Source: Candidatus Zhuqueibacterota bacterium (GTDB lineage Bacteria; BS750m-G25). From it: a stretch of 64,000 nucleotides of DNA. The stretch is taken from NCBI GenBank assembly GCA_016783505.1, contig JADHWK010000004.1, positions 1 through 64,000 on the forward strand. Direction: 5' to 3'. Below are positions 54,495 through 63,453 of this stretch, in pieces. Made by a program: the position numbers and the translations under genes. Position 1 is the stretch's first letter; every line of letters starts with the position of its first letter. Under the pieces are notes generated by a model. The model was not told the DNA's origin. It saw only the letters and a list, made by a program, of their open reading frames with translations, and did no database searches.

Positions 54495-55682
54495 TTAAAC
54501 AATTTTGACAATTTCATCCTGTTCTTTCCCGGCCACTACCACTTCACCCTTCAAGGTAATGAAGACATTGATCTCAGTGCGCACCGCCATCTCGCCCGGC
54601 AGATAAATCCCCGGCTCAATGGAAAAGCAAATACCCGGCACTAGCCTGCGTTCATCCTTCGTCTCCAAGTTATCAATGTTCACCCCGTTGCCGTGCACCT
54701 CCCGGCCGATGGAGTGACCGGTCCGATGGACGAAATAGTCCCCGTACCCGGCATCCTTCACCACCTGTCGGCAGGCGTTATCCACCTCCCAGCCATGGCA
54801 GGGGGACCCGGCGGCAAACCGCTCCCGGATAAACCTTACAGCCGCCCTTCGGGCATCCCGAACAGCGTTAAAGATTTCTACATATTTGGGGGGGGGATCT
54901 TCCCCCACATAGCCGCACCAGGTGATGTCATAGTAAATACCGTCAGGGACGGCTTTCTTCGCCCATAGGTCAATGAGAACGGTATCCCCATCTTTTATCA
55001 GGTAGGCATTCTCCGGGGTAGGCTCGAAGTGGGGGTCGGCGGGATGGTCGTTGACCCCGACGATGGGCCACTCTTCATCGCAGGTCAATCCATTCTCATC
55101 AAACTGCTTAACAATGAACTGCTTGATGTCATATTCGGTAATCTTATCCCCGACCCGCAGGGCGCGGCCGATTTCGGCGAAAGCCCCATCCTTGACCCTT
55201 TGAATAATTTCACCCGCTTCAAGGTGAAGACGATACCCTTCTTGGCTAATCACCGCCTCAAAGGTCTGCACCAGGTCGGCCGAGGAGACGATTTCGTGTC
55301 CCAATTTGCGAACCAGGTCCAATGTCCCCCCGTCCACGATGGAGACGTAGGGGATGGCGTTGTCCGGGGAATACTGCATGGCAATCTTTTTTGGTTCGCC
55401 TAATATCTCCTTCAGCCCATCGTGAAGTTGTCGCCAGGAAAGGTAGACCGTTTTCGACCCTGGCAGTCCATCCAGCTTCCCTGGTTCCACCGAATGGGTT
55501 AGTTTACGGGGTTCCCCATGGGTGGGAATGAAGTAAAACCACCGCCGGCTGGTCATCTTAGACCCATCCAATCCTAAAATCCGATAGGCCAGTTGATCCC
55601 GGTTCTGAAAATCCCAGAACAGCCAGCCGTCAATCTTCATCTCTCTGAGCCTCGCTTGAATTCTCTCCAGTTCCATCTCCAT
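54495..55682 (-). CDS. M24-family metallopeptidase (Xaa-Pro aminopeptidase-like)
   Basis: 395 residues. An N-terminal creatinase-type domain (RMKIDGWLFWDF region) precedes the pita-bread domain. Metal ligands visible are Asp in VLIDLWAKK and YYDITWCGY, His in RTGHSIGREVHG, Glu in FSIEPGIYLPG and Glu in VRTEINVFI. The set is complete. It removes N-terminal residues from peptides, probably those with Pro in position two. No signal peptide, so cytosolic. It sits directly after the toxin-antitoxin module's promoter and is otherwise isolated. Confidence 0.9.
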   Translation of the reverse strand: MEMELERIQARLREMKIDGWLFWDFQNRDQLAYRILGLDGSKMTSRRWFYFIPTHGEPRKLTHSVEPGKLDGLPGSKTVYLSWRQLHDGLKEILGEPKKIAMQYSPDNAIPYVSIVDGGTLDLVRKLGHEIVSSADLVQTFEAVISQEGYRLHLEAGEIIQRVKDGAFAEIGRALRVGDKITEYDIKQFIVKQFDENGLTCDEEWPIVGVNDHPADPHFEPTPENAYLIKDGDTVLIDLWAKKAVPDGIYYDITWCGYVGEDPPPKYVEIFNAVRDARRAAVRFIRERFAAGSPCHGWEVDNACRQVVKDAGYGDYFVHRTGHSIGREVHGNGVNIDNLETKDERRLVPGICFSIEPGIYLPGEMAVRTEINVFITLKGEVVVAGKEQDEIVKIV

Positions 55683-55751
55683 CTCCCAATAATTAACCCA
55701 AGACGATAAATTTGGTTTAATATAAAGGATAATTTTAAAAAAATCAACCTA

Positions 55752-55786
55752 AAAAACAAAAAAGCCGATCCTTTAGATCGGCCAAT
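55752..55786 (-). terminator. Rho-independent terminator after glgC
   Basis: On the minus strand GGCCGATC, loop TAAAG, GATCGGC, followed by TTTTTTGTTTTTT. It ends the phosphohexomutase-glgC operon about 25 bases after the stop. Confidence 0.9.
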
Positions 55787-55811
55787 ATTATTTTGTTGAA
55801 TACTCATTGAA

Positions 55812-57065
55812 TCAGATCCGGGTTCCGTCAGGGATCACGGCTCCCTTTTCCACCACCACAATCCCCTCCCGAATGGTATAACCCTCCCCGTCAAATTCGG
55901 TCAGATTATCCTGGTTACAAATCTTTACCCCCCGTCCGATGCGGGCATTTTTATCAATGATGGCCCCTGAAATTAAGGAATCCCCCCCGATTCCCACATC
56001 TGGAATACACCGGTTTCTGTTCTCCTGCTTTTCCTCCTCGGTCTCATAAAAATCCGCCCCCATGACCACCGACCTTCTTACCCTCGCCCCTTCCTGAATA
56101 ACGCTGCGCACCCCGATAATGGACTGGCGGATCTGGGCCCGGTCAATGATGCAGCCCTCGGCCAGAATGGCTTCCTCAAGGCGGCAGGCGTTAATCTTGG
56201 AGGTGGGAAGATAGCGGGGATGGGTGTAAACCGGGGCCCATTCCTCGTAGAAATTAAATCTGGGGGTGATCCGGGTCAGGTCAATGTTGGCCTCGTAGAA
56301 GGTGCGGATGGTGCCCACGTCCTCCCAGTAGCCCCCATAGATGTAACCGCAGGTCTTCCTTTCTTCCAGGGCCCGGGGGATGATATGGGCGCCGAAATCG
56401 GTCAGGCTTGCATCAGCCAGCAGGTCTTTTAGCACCCCCCGCTTGAACACGTAGATGCCCATGGAGGCCAATACATGACCATTCCCCGTATCAATTAAAA
56501 ATTCCTTTATCCTATCATCAGGGACGGGTTTTTCCAGGAAATCAAGGATGCGACCGGAATCATCCAACTTCATAATACCGAACTCCCCACATCTTTGGAC
56601 TGGAACGGGGACTGCGGCTATTGTCACCTCAGCCCCCCGGCTCTGATGCTGAGTGATCATTTCCTGAAAGTCCATTCGATAGAGTTGATCCCCGGATAAG
56701 ATGAGAAAATCCCCAGCCTGGGGATAGTTACGGAAGTGAACCAGGTTTTTTCTGACAGCATCGGCTGTCCCCTGGTACCAGCTGCGGTTATTGAGGGTCT
56801 GTTCGGCGGCCAGAATGTCCACGAACCCCTGATGAAAGTAATCGAACTTGTATGACTGGTTAATGTGGCGGTTCAGGGATTCGGAATTGAACTGGGTGCA
56901 GACGAAAATTTTGTTAATCCCGGAATTAATGCAGTTAGAGATAGGGATGTCCACCAATCGGTATTTTCCCCCGAAGGGGACGGCGGGTTTGGAGCGGTAT
57001 TTGGTCAGGGGAAAGAGCCTTTTCCCCTCCCCACCCCCTAAAATGATGCCCAGAACATCCTTCAT
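55812..57065 (-). CDS. glgC: Glucose-1-phosphate adenylyltransferase
   Basis: 417 residues. GIILGGGEGKRLFPLTKYRS is the nucleotide-binding loop with the catalytic Lys region; KPAVPFGGKYRLVDIPISNC is the AGPase signature. LILSGDQLYRMDFQEMI holds the metal-binding Asp, and GIYVFKRGVL and GGYWEDVGTIRTFYEAN are other family motifs. The C-terminal left-handed beta helix is present. It makes ADP-glucose for glycogen synthesis. The start overlaps the phosphohexomutase stop by four bases. The pair probably converts glucose-6-phosphate to ADP-glucose. Confidence 0.95.
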   Translation of the reverse strand: MKDVLGIILGGGEGKRLFPLTKYRSKPAVPFGGKYRLVDIPISNCINSGINKIFVCTQFNSESLNRHINQSYKFDYFHQGFVDILAAEQTLNNRSWYQGTADAVRKNLVHFRNYPQAGDFLILSGDQLYRMDFQEMITQHQSRGAEVTIAAVPVPVQRCGEFGIMKLDDSGRILDFLEKPVPDDRIKEFLIDTGNGHVLASMGIYVFKRGVLKDLLADASLTDFGAHIIPRALEERKTCGYIYGGYWEDVGTIRTFYEANIDLTRITPRFNFYEEWAPVYTHPRYLPTSKINACRLEEAILAEGCIIDRAQIRQSIIGVRSVIQEGARVRRSVVMGADFYETEEEKQENRNRCIPDVGIGGDSLISGAIIDKNARIGRGVKICNQDNLTEFDGEGYTIREGIVVVEKGAVIPDGTRI

Positions 57066-58435
57066 TTCCGCTTTTGAATCTTCATTAAGGCCTTTATTTC
57101 CCGAACCAAGTTCTCCGCTTTTTTTTGAGTCTTGGCCTCGGCGAATATCCGCAGCACGGGCTCGGTGTTGGAGGGACGCACGTGCACCCAGCCCTCATTC
57201 CGGTCAATCCTGATCCCATCGGTAAGATCGAGTCTTTCTTTTGAATATTTCTCCCGTAATTTGCGAATAACTACCTTAGGATCAGCCTCGTCGACTTTCA
57301 TCCTTCGTTTGACCATGACATAGTGTGGTAGTTGAGAAACCAATTGGCTGATGGTTTCCCCGGAATCCGACAGATATTGCAAAATCAGCACAATGGCCAG
57401 GGCGGCGTCCCTCCCGTAGTGTAGGTCGGGGAAGATGACCCCCCCATTACCCTCCCCCCCTATCACAGCACCAACCCTTTTCATCCCTTCAACCACGTGG
57501 ATCTCACCTACCTTGGTTCGAACCACAGGACAGTTGGCTTGGGCGGCAACCCCATCAATGGCCCGGGTGGTAGAGAGATTGGTCACTACCGGCCCCTTTT
57601 TTTTGCCCAGCAGGAATTTACAGGCCAGGGCCAGGGTGTATTCTTCCCCAATGGGCTTGCCGTATTCGTCCACGATGGCCAGCCGGTCGCCGTCCGGGTC
57701 CAAGGCGAATCCTATTTCAGCATTCTCGTCCCGGATAGCCTGGCCCAGATGGGTCAAATTCTCAGGCAGGGGCTCTGGGGGTCGGTCAAATTTTCCCGTA
57801 ATTTCACAGTGCAATTTGATCACCCCACAGCCCAGTTCCTGCAAGAGCTTGGGCACCAAAAGGGCTCCGGCCCCGTTGGCCCCATCCAAGACAATGCGGA
57901 AAATACGATCGCGCAGGGAAGGAGCATCCAGGAACTTCAGACCCAGGATGGCATTAATATGATCGGGGATGGCTTGGTCATAACATGAAACCCGACCCAA
58001 TTTATCCCAAGGTTTCAAAGCGAGAGGGCCCTCGGTATAAAGGGTGACTACATTGTCAGCTTCAGCCTGGGTCAGGAAAAGCCCCTCTTTGTTGAAAAAT
58101 TTCAGGGCGTTCCATTCAATAGGATTATGACTGGCGGTGATGGCAATGCCGCCCACCGCCCGGGAATGCTGGGTAGCGAGTTGAACGGTAGGGGTGGGGA
58201 CGATGCCTATATCAACGGGGTTACACCCCACAGCCGTCAGCCCCGAAAAGACGGCCATTTTGACCATCTCCCCCGAGGCCCGGCCGTCCCGGCCCACCAT
58301 AATCCGTCCCTTTCCAGTAAAGGTGCCAAAGGCGGTCGCAAACCGGGCGATAGTATCGGGACTCAGTCCCTTACCCACCAGACCCCGCACCCCGGAAATA
58401 CTGATCATTAAACCCTGAGGAATTGGATGTTTCAT
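57062..58435 (-). CDS. Phosphohexomutase (GlmM/PGM-like)
   Basis: 457 residues. GIAITASHNPIEWNALKFF contains the phosphorylated Ser102. ALDPDGDRLAIVDEYG is the metal loop (DxDxD), GGEGNGGVIFPDLHYGRD is the sugar-binding GEG motif, and RPSNTEPVLRIFAEA is the C-terminal phosphate-binding loop. All four alpha-D-phosphohexomutase motifs are intact. The opening ISGVRGLVGKGLSPDTI resembles GlmM, but the operon with glgC makes glucose 6-/1-phosphate interconversion more likely. It starts the two-gene operon. Confidence 0.9.
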   Translation of the reverse strand: MKHPIPQGLMISISGVRGLVGKGLSPDTIARFATAFGTFTGKGRIMVGRDGRASGEMVKMAVFSGLTAVGCNPVDIGIVPTPTVQLATQHSRAVGGIAITASHNPIEWNALKFFNKEGLFLTQAEADNVVTLYTEGPLALKPWDKLGRVSCYDQAIPDHINAILGLKFLDAPSLRDRIFRIVLDGANGAGALLVPKLLQELGCGVIKLHCEITGKFDRPPEPLPENLTHLGQAIRDENAEIGFALDPDGDRLAIVDEYGKPIGEEYTLALACKFLLGKKKGPVVTNLSTTRAIDGVAAQANCPVVRTKVGEIHVVEGMKRVGAVIGGEGNGGVIFPDLHYGRDAALAIVLILQYLSDSGETISQLVSQLPHYVMVKRRMKVDEADPKVVIRKLREKYSKERLDLTDGIRIDRNEGWVHVRPSNTEPVLRIFAEAKTQKKAENLVREIKALMKIQKRK

Positions 58436-58466
58436 ACCAGATAGTCCGCTAAAATATTTTTGGGGT

Positions 58467-58551
58467 GCACCAAGCCCCGTTAGATCGTTATCCCACCGAG
58501 TTTATCATGGTTAGATAGCCGCCATATCTAACGGGGCAAGCGTCTTGGTGC
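58467..58551. repeat. Nested inverted repeat upstream of the phosphohexomutase
   Basis: GCACCAAG (58467-58474) pairs with CTTGGTGC (58544-58551), and inside it CCCCGTTAGAT (58475-58485) pairs with ATCTAACGGGG (58526-58536). The CCCCGTTAGATA arm recurs at 12760. The rest of the gap to the tRNA gene holds several GGACTC- and CCCGAAACATCGGG-type palindromes and no gene. Confidence 0.75.
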
Positions 58552-58890
58552 AAAGTTTTAGGTGCGAAGTGCTAATAAATAAAACCGCCATCCCGAGTAT
58601 TCGGGAAAAAGGAGGATGAAAATACTCCACTATGGGTTCTCAGCGAACCCTGCAATGAAAGTATTTTCAGAGGAAAGAAAATAAAAATCTTACGGATTAA
58701 CTCCACGATTTTTAAATTATTGGAGTTAAGGTCCGATAACTCCGTATGAGTCCGAAGTATCGGACTCCATCGGAGCGTCAGCCTTTTAAAATCCCGAAAC
58801 ATCGGGATTGAATCCATCGAACTGGGATAAGCCCAGCATAAAAATCTGTGTAAATACGTGTAATCTGTAGTCTATTTTCAGGTGAAAAAG

Positions 58891-58963
58891 AGCCACCTGC
58901 CCGATTCGAACGGGCGACCTGGGCATTACGAATGCCCTGCTCTACCAACTGAGCTAAGGTGGC
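58891..58963 (-). tRNA. tRNA-Thr (anticodon CGT)
   Basis: 73 nt. Acceptor GCCACCT pairs with AGGTGGC. The D arm reads GCTC-AGTTGGTA-GAGC, the anticodon stem GGGCA/TGCCC encloses the loop TTCGTAA with anticodon CGT (reads ACG), and the T arm is GCCCG-TTCGAAT-CGGGC. The discriminator base is T and no CCA is encoded; the gene is followed by CTTTTTC, which may end transcription. Confidence 0.96.
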
Positions 58964-59108
58964 CAAACCCAAAATTATTTAGGAATTATGAAGTTACGGG
59001 GTAATTGACCCCTGCTTTTTATACTTACTAAATTTACAACGTTCATTCATAAAAGTCAAGTCATTAATGAATTAATTCCCTGGGTTCTATCAAAGGAGGT
59101 TTTTTCTC

Positions 59109-59137
59109 TTGATATTTAGTTTGTAAAAGGTTAAATT
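59109..59137 (+). promoter_or_regulatory. Promoter of the response regulator/epimerase pair
   Basis: TTGATA (59109-59114), a 17-base spacer and TAAATT (59132-59137), about 48 bases before the response regulator start. Confidence 0.5.
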
Positions 59138-59184
59138 TAAGAAAAGATTTTTTTTGGAAAATACATTAGCATGGGGATGTTCAA

Positions 59185-59574
59185 ATGGCAAAAATAGTAG
59201 TAATAGATGACGATCCCAACAATCTGCTCCTCTATCGGGAAATCTTAGAAGAAGAGGGGCACCAAACCCTCACGGTTGCGGATAGCCGACAGGCCCATGC
59301 AATAATTAGAAAAGAATCCCCCGATATAATTCTGTGTGATATCATCATGCCCAAATTGTCAGGCGTGGAACTATGCGAGCTTGTTAAGTGCGATGAAGGG
59401 ACAAAAAACATCCCTATTATTCTAATGTCCGGCATTTTTGACCACGATGATGCCCGAAAAAAAATGAAACAGGCCGGTTATCAGCCGGATGATTACCTCG
59501 TTAAGCCCTTCGATAATGAAACCCTGCTGATTAGAATAAAGAATCTGTTGAAAGAAAGAGGTCAACAAACCTAA
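59185..59574 (+). CDS. Single-domain response regulator (CheY-like)
   Basis: 129 residues, a lone receiver domain. VVIDDDPNNLLLYREI has the acidic pair Asp8-Asp9, IILCDIIMPKLSG the phospho-acceptor Asp52, IILMSG the Ser82 position and YLVKPFDN Lys107. There is no output domain. No histidine kinase is in the window. It ends eight bases before the epimerase gene, so the two are probably cotranscribed. Confidence 0.93.
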   Translation: MAKIVVIDDDPNNLLLYREILEEEGHQTLTVADSRQAHAIIRKESPDIILCDIIMPKLSGVELCELVKCDEGTKNIPIILMSGIFDHDDARKKMKQAGYQPDDYLVKPFDNETLLIRIKNLLKERGQQT

Positions 59575-59582
59575 TAACCTCC

Positions 59583-60545
59583 ATGAAAATTTTATTGACT
59601 GGCGGGGCTGGTTTCATCGGTTCCCACCTCGGAGAACGGTTACTGAAGGACGGCTATTCCGTCGTCTGTCTGGATAATTTCGATGACTTCTATGACCCGA
59701 CTGTTAAACGGGACAATATAAGTTCCAGCCTGGAAAATCCCCAATACGAGCTGGTCGAAGGGGACATTCGTGATGAGAATCTTCTCATCCGTACCTTTGA
59801 AAAGACCCCCTTTGATGTGGTTATCCATCTGGCCGCCCGGGCAGGGGTGAGGCCCTCCATCGCCAATCCCTCCCTTTACGCCAGCGTCAACGTGGATGGT
59901 ACGATAAAACTTCTGGAAACGATGAGGCGATTCCCGATAAAGAAGTTCATTTTCGGCTCCTCCTCATCGGTTTATGGTAACAATTCCAAGATCCCCTTTT
60001 CCGAATCGGACCCGGTGGATCACCCCATCTCCCCCTACGCCGCTACCAAACGTGCCGGGGAACTCCTGTGCTACACCTACCATCAGCTTTATCACATCCC
60101 CACCGCCTGCGTCAGGTTCTTTACTGTTTACGGCTCCAGACAGAGACCGGAGATGGCCATCCATAAATTCACGGAGTTGATGCACAGGGATAAAGAAATT
60201 TCCATGTACGGGGATGGCACCACCAAAAGGGATTACACCTACATTGATGACATCATTGACGGGATAATGGGAATATTTAATAGCGATTTCTCTTTCGAAA
60301 TTATCAATCTGGGGGAATCCCAGACGGTGGAACTTAAACGGTTGATTCAGCTCATCGAACATCATCTCGGGAAAAGGGCCAAAATCAAACTCCTGCCCCC
60401 CCAGCCTGGGGATGTGAATATTACCTACGCTGATATTTCCAAGGCACGGGAAAAATTCGGCTATTCCCCCAACACCCCTATCGAAAAAGGGATTGCCTTG
60501 TTTGTGGAATGGTTCAAAAACCAGCACGCTTCGGCAAGGGGATGA
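59583..60545 (+). CDS. NAD-dependent sugar epimerase/dehydratase
   Basis: 320 residues, extended SDR type. LTGGAGFIGSHLGERL is the NAD-binding GxxGxxG at 7-14. FIFGSSSSVYGNN carries the catalytic Ser, and PYAATKRAGELLCYTYH the Tyr152-Lys156 pair. LDNFDDFYDPTVKRDNI, VVIHLAARAGVRPSIANP and RFFTVYGSRQRPEMAI are close to UDP-glucuronate 4-epimerases. That assignment is likely but not certain. It makes nucleotide sugars for surface glycans. It follows the response regulator by eight bases and ends at a bidirectional terminator. Confidence 0.9.
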   Translation: MKILLTGGAGFIGSHLGERLLKDGYSVVCLDNFDDFYDPTVKRDNISSSLENPQYELVEGDIRDENLLIRTFEKTPFDVVIHLAARAGVRPSIANPSLYASVNVDGTIKLLETMRRFPIKKFIFGSSSSVYGNNSKIPFSESDPVDHPISPYAATKRAGELLCYTYHQLYHIPTACVRFFTVYGSRQRPEMAIHKFTELMHRDKEISMYGDGTTKRDYTYIDDIIDGIMGIFNSDFSFEIINLGESQTVELKRLIQLIEHHLGKRAKIKLLPPQPGDVNITYADISKAREKFGYSPNTPIEKGIALFVEWFKNQHASARG

Positions 60546-60565
60546 AGATATTGCCTGGATAAACT

Positions 60566-60606
60566 GAAAAAGGAAAGGCCAGCCCGACCTCAGGCTGGCC
60601 TTTTTC
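60566..60606. terminator. Bidirectional terminator between convergent genes
   Basis: AAAGGCCAGCC pairs with GGCTGGCCTTT across CGACCTCA. The plus strand continues TTTTTCACG and the opposite strand has TTTCCTTTTTCAG, so it can serve both the epimerase gene and the convergent phosphatase-superfamily gene. Confidence 0.9.
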
Positions 60607-60625
60607 ACGATAAAAAGCTCCCGGG

Positions 60626-61972
60626 TTAAATTAATGATCTTCCATCTATCCCTTCCGGAACGGGAAGATTCATCATTGACACCAGGGTAGGGAAAAGATC
60701 AGTAATCCCAAGCTGATTGTCCTTGGGGACAATCTCCCGATTTTTTATAAACAATGACGCATCGTCGTAGGTGTGCATGCCCACCAGATCCCCCAGGAAA
60801 GTTAATGCCAGCTGGTTTAGATTACCCTTCAAATCATAACCGTCGTGGGGAATGGCGATCAGGTCGGCTGCCTGGGGAAAGAAGGGACCATCATATATTT
60901 CATCCCGCAGCCATACTCGGTCAATGATTTTTTCACCCGTATCGGGATCGGTCAGGGTCAACAATCCTTCCCTGATCTCTTTTCGTATGGTCTCATATTC
61001 CCCATCGGGTTCCACCTGCCCCATCGCCTCCCGGCCCTTGAGGTTTATAAAGACTCTCCCGGGGACCAGGCTGTAAGCCAAGGTGGCCGGCGACATCTCT
61101 TTCAGGGATACCGGTATTCCCTGATTGAATAATAAATATCCTTCTTTCTCAAGCCAGTAATTGAGGTAGACCTCTTTTTTCACACGGCAGAAGCCATGGT
61201 CAGATAGAACCACCAGCTCTACTCCCTCTCCTAACTGTTGGGATAGGTTCCCAACATAGTCATCCACCCGTTGATACAGGGCCAAGAATCGGTCGGTATA
61301 CCGGGGATCACCGTCCTCCCACTGAGCCCATAGGAAATGGTTCACCCGATCGCTCTCCATGATGTGTAACTGGAAGAAATCCCAGGGCTCTTTTTCCATC
61401 AGATAGTCCGCCACCTCGATGCGCTTATTGAGGGTAAAAAAGAGGTCCTGGAAAAATTTCTCCTTATCCTTGCGGCCCATCCAGGCATCCACGTCAATGC
61501 GGTATTCCATCTCTTTCAGCCTGGGGTTGAGGCTGGGTGGGTAGGCTATTTTGTTGATGTCGGTCCCCAGAAACCCACCGATCAGAATCCCGTTGACATC
61601 CCGGGGGGGATAGGTCACCGGCACGTTGATGACGATCACCCGTTTTCCCGCCCTGCTCAAGAGCTCCCATAGCGTCTGACAGCCCATGTGTCGGGCGGTG
61701 GGGATAAAAATGTCGAAGGGATCGGCGACCCGGTCCACAAACCCGAAAATATTATGTTTGGCCGGGTTAACCCCGGTCATGTAGGACGACCAGGCTACCG
61801 AAGATACCGTCGGGATCACCGAGTTCATCCTTCGGAAAGATCCCTGCTGGAATAATTCAGCTAAATGGGGAAGATTTCCCTTCCCAGCCTGCTCTTTCAG
61901 AAAAGAATGGGCGACCCCATCAATTCCAATAACGACTACCTTGGCCTTTTTTCTCCGTCCGAACAAACCCAA
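60626..61972 (-). CDS. Alkaline phosphatase superfamily (NPP-like) hydrolase
   Basis: 448 residues with no signal peptide. VVVIGIDGVAHS gives metal Asp18; SVIPTVSSVAWSSYMTG the nucleophile Thr55; MESDRVNHFLW Asp208 and His212; LSDHGFCRVKK Asp258-His259; and LVGMHTYDDASL His400. All six ligands of the two-metal site are present, arranged as in type I phosphodiesterase/nucleotide pyrophosphatase enzymes. The substrate is unknown. A second member (63454 onward) with the same GRxFxNxKGREPxGQ segment lies just upstream on the same strand, with cysC and an RHH gene in between. Confidence 0.88.
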   Translation of the reverse strand: MGLFGRRKKAKVVVIGIDGVAHSFLKEQAGKGNLPHLAELFQQGSFRRMNSVIPTVSSVAWSSYMTGVNPAKHNIFGFVDRVADPFDIFIPTARHMGCQTLWELLSRAGKRVIVINVPVTYPPRDVNGILIGGFLGTDINKIAYPPSLNPRLKEMEYRIDVDAWMGRKDKEKFFQDLFFTLNKRIEVADYLMEKEPWDFFQLHIMESDRVNHFLWAQWEDGDPRYTDRFLALYQRVDDYVGNLSQQLGEGVELVVLSDHGFCRVKKEVYLNYWLEKEGYLLFNQGIPVSLKEMSPATLAYSLVPGRVFINLKGREAMGQVEPDGEYETIRKEIREGLLTLTDPDTGEKIIDRVWLRDEIYDGPFFPQAADLIAIPHDGYDLKGNLNQLALTFLGDLVGMHTYDDASLFIKNREIVPKDNQLGITDLFPTLVSMMNLPVPEGIDGRSLI

Positions 61973-62368
61973 AATGATCTCTCTTCGAAAGGTCTAGCGA
62001 AACTTCGCCCCAAAGCAGTCAAGCCCTTGACTGACCGATGAGCCAAGAAGCCCGCAAGAAAATCCGAAATTCGAATATCGAAATACGAAACAAATCGGTC
62101 AGGCACCCGACTGATTCAAAATCCAAATATTCCGCTGCAGGCGGATTCAAAACGGTATTTACTTCTACACAATATGGACCCGAAAATATCTGTGCTTATT
62201 ATAAACCCCTAACTTACGGGGTAAAACCTGTCGTTGTTTTTATTGCTGTTTTGGATTTTGAATTTTGGTTATTCGGATTTGTTTCGTCCCGAAGTCTCGG
62301 GATCGGACTTCGTACTTCGAATTCTTAATGTATTACATTCTGCAACAAAATTGCATACTTAACTAAAG
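61973..62368. other. Gap with AT-rich CGAAATTCGAAT repeat
   Basis: Contains AAGCAGTCAAGCCCTTGACTG (62012-62032), a REP-like CGGTCAGGCACCCGACTGAT (62097-62116), CCGCTGCAGGCGG, and GAATTTTGGTTATTCGGATT followed by a CCCGAAGTCTCGGG hairpin. A plus-strand frame of 96 codons runs through these repeats and is not a gene. Confidence 0.6.
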
Positions 62369-62983
62369 TTATAGATAACCCAAAGCCTCAAGCCTTTTAT
62401 CAATCTTTTTCTTTTCCTCCTCGGAATACACCCCCTCCTCGACCCTTTCAATATATCGGTGTTTCTCCAGATAATCAATGACCTTGGCGGCGCTTTCCTC
62501 CGGGGTCTCCCGATCCGTTTCCAGCACGACCTCAGGGTTCAACGGCTCTTCATAGGGATCGGAGATCCCGGTAAACTGTTTGATTTCCCCAGTGAGGGCT
62601 TTAGAATAAAGACCCTTAATATCCCTTTTTTTAAGAACTTCTAAGGGACATTTGGCATAGACTTCCACGAAGTCCCCAATCAGATTCCGGTTGTAATCCC
62701 GTATTTCCCGGTAGGGGGAGATAGCAGCACCGATGGCCACCACCCCGTTGCGGGAGAGCAGATGACAGACGAAGCCGATGCGCTTGATGTTAGTGTCCCG
62801 GTCCTCCTTGCTGAAACCCAGCCCCTTGCTCAGATTGGTGCGGACCACATCCCCGTCCAACACCTCCACCTTCAGCCCCCGTTCTTTTAGTTTCTTCTCC
62901 ACCAGTCGGGACACGGTGGTCTTCCCCGAACCAGAAAGTCCCGTAAACCAGATGGTAAATCCCTTTTCCACATCCTCCTCCAT
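62369..62983 (-). CDS. cysC: Adenylylsulfate kinase
   Basis: 204 residues. [20 protein letters not shown] holds the P-loop at 15-22. [20 protein letters not shown] and [13 protein letters not shown] are APS-binding motifs, and [13 protein letters not shown] carries the catalytic Ser region. It makes PAPS from APS and ATP. The family is usually ~180-200 residues; here an extra C-terminal tail, [18 protein letters not shown], is present. The adjacent RHH protein ends in a similar tail. No sulfurylase or PAPS reductase is nearby, so a role in sulfate transfer rather than assimilation is possible. Confidence 0.92.
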   Translation of the reverse strand: MEEDVEKGFTIWFTGLSGSGKTTVSRLVEKKLKERGLKVEVLDGDVVRTNLSKGLGFSKEDRDTNIKRIGFVCHLLSRNGVVAIGAAISPYREIRDYNRNLIGDFVEVYAKCPLEVLKKRDIKGLYSKALTGEIKQFTGISDPYEEPLNPEVVLETDRETPEESAAKVIDYLEKHRYIERVEEGVYSEEEKKKIDKRLEALGYL

Positions 62984-62988
62984 TAAAG

Positions 62989-63216
62989 TTACAGGTACCC
63001 TAAATTCTTCAATCGTCTTCGGATAAGTTGGATCTCCTCCCGGGTTAGGGATCCCCCTTCCCCGGTAGCGCCACCCCGGGAGGCCAGATCCCGCAGTACG
63101 TAGACGATAAAATCGGTGACCGAGTTAAACCCGGTGTCCTGGATAATGGACTTCAAATTGTTGTAGAGCGCCCGGGGGATCTTGATGGTGACCTTATTCT
63201 CTTTGGGTTCGGTCAT
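62989..63216 (-). CDS. RHH-domain protein with LGYL tail
   Basis: 75 residues. [20 protein letters not shown] is the RHH strand and helix, [20 protein letters not shown] the second helix. After a Gly-rich linker ([10 protein letters not shown]) the chain ends [19 protein letters not shown], matching the tail of the CysC encoded five bases downstream. It could be a regulator of the cluster, with the tail as a shared interaction or targeting segment. No toxin gene is adjacent. Confidence 0.83.
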   Translation of the reverse strand: MTEPKENKVTIKIPRALYNNLKSIIQDTGFNSVTDFIVYVLRDLASRGGATGEGGSLTREEIQLIRRRLKNLGYL

Positions 63217-63244
63217 GTTAATGAACCTAGCCCCGAAGGTTCAG

Positions 63245-63400
63245 GGCAATTGGAAGAATGGAATGTTGGAATGATGGAATAATGGGGCAACAAATTGGAA
63301 TAATGGGATAATGGAATATTGGTTTAAGCTTTTACCCAACATTCCAGCATTCCAATACTCCATCATTCCAGAAATGCTGAAATTGGAATAATGCTTAAAT
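63245..63400. repeat. TGGAA-rich inverted element, copy 3
   Basis: Left half GGAATGTTGGAATGATGGAA and more; core GGTTTAAGCTTTTACCCAAC; right half CCAGCATTCCAATACTCCAT. The arms can fold together. Orientation is opposite to the copy at 24842-24966. Confidence 0.65.
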
Positions 63401-63453
63401 AATACTAATATTTCCAATCCCGAAACTTCGGGAGAATTTCCGAGAAGTTAAAA

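Noticed and set aside
62038-62328. 96-codon plus-strand frame
   Set aside because: It runs through AT-rich and palindromic repeats and reads as low-complexity peptide.
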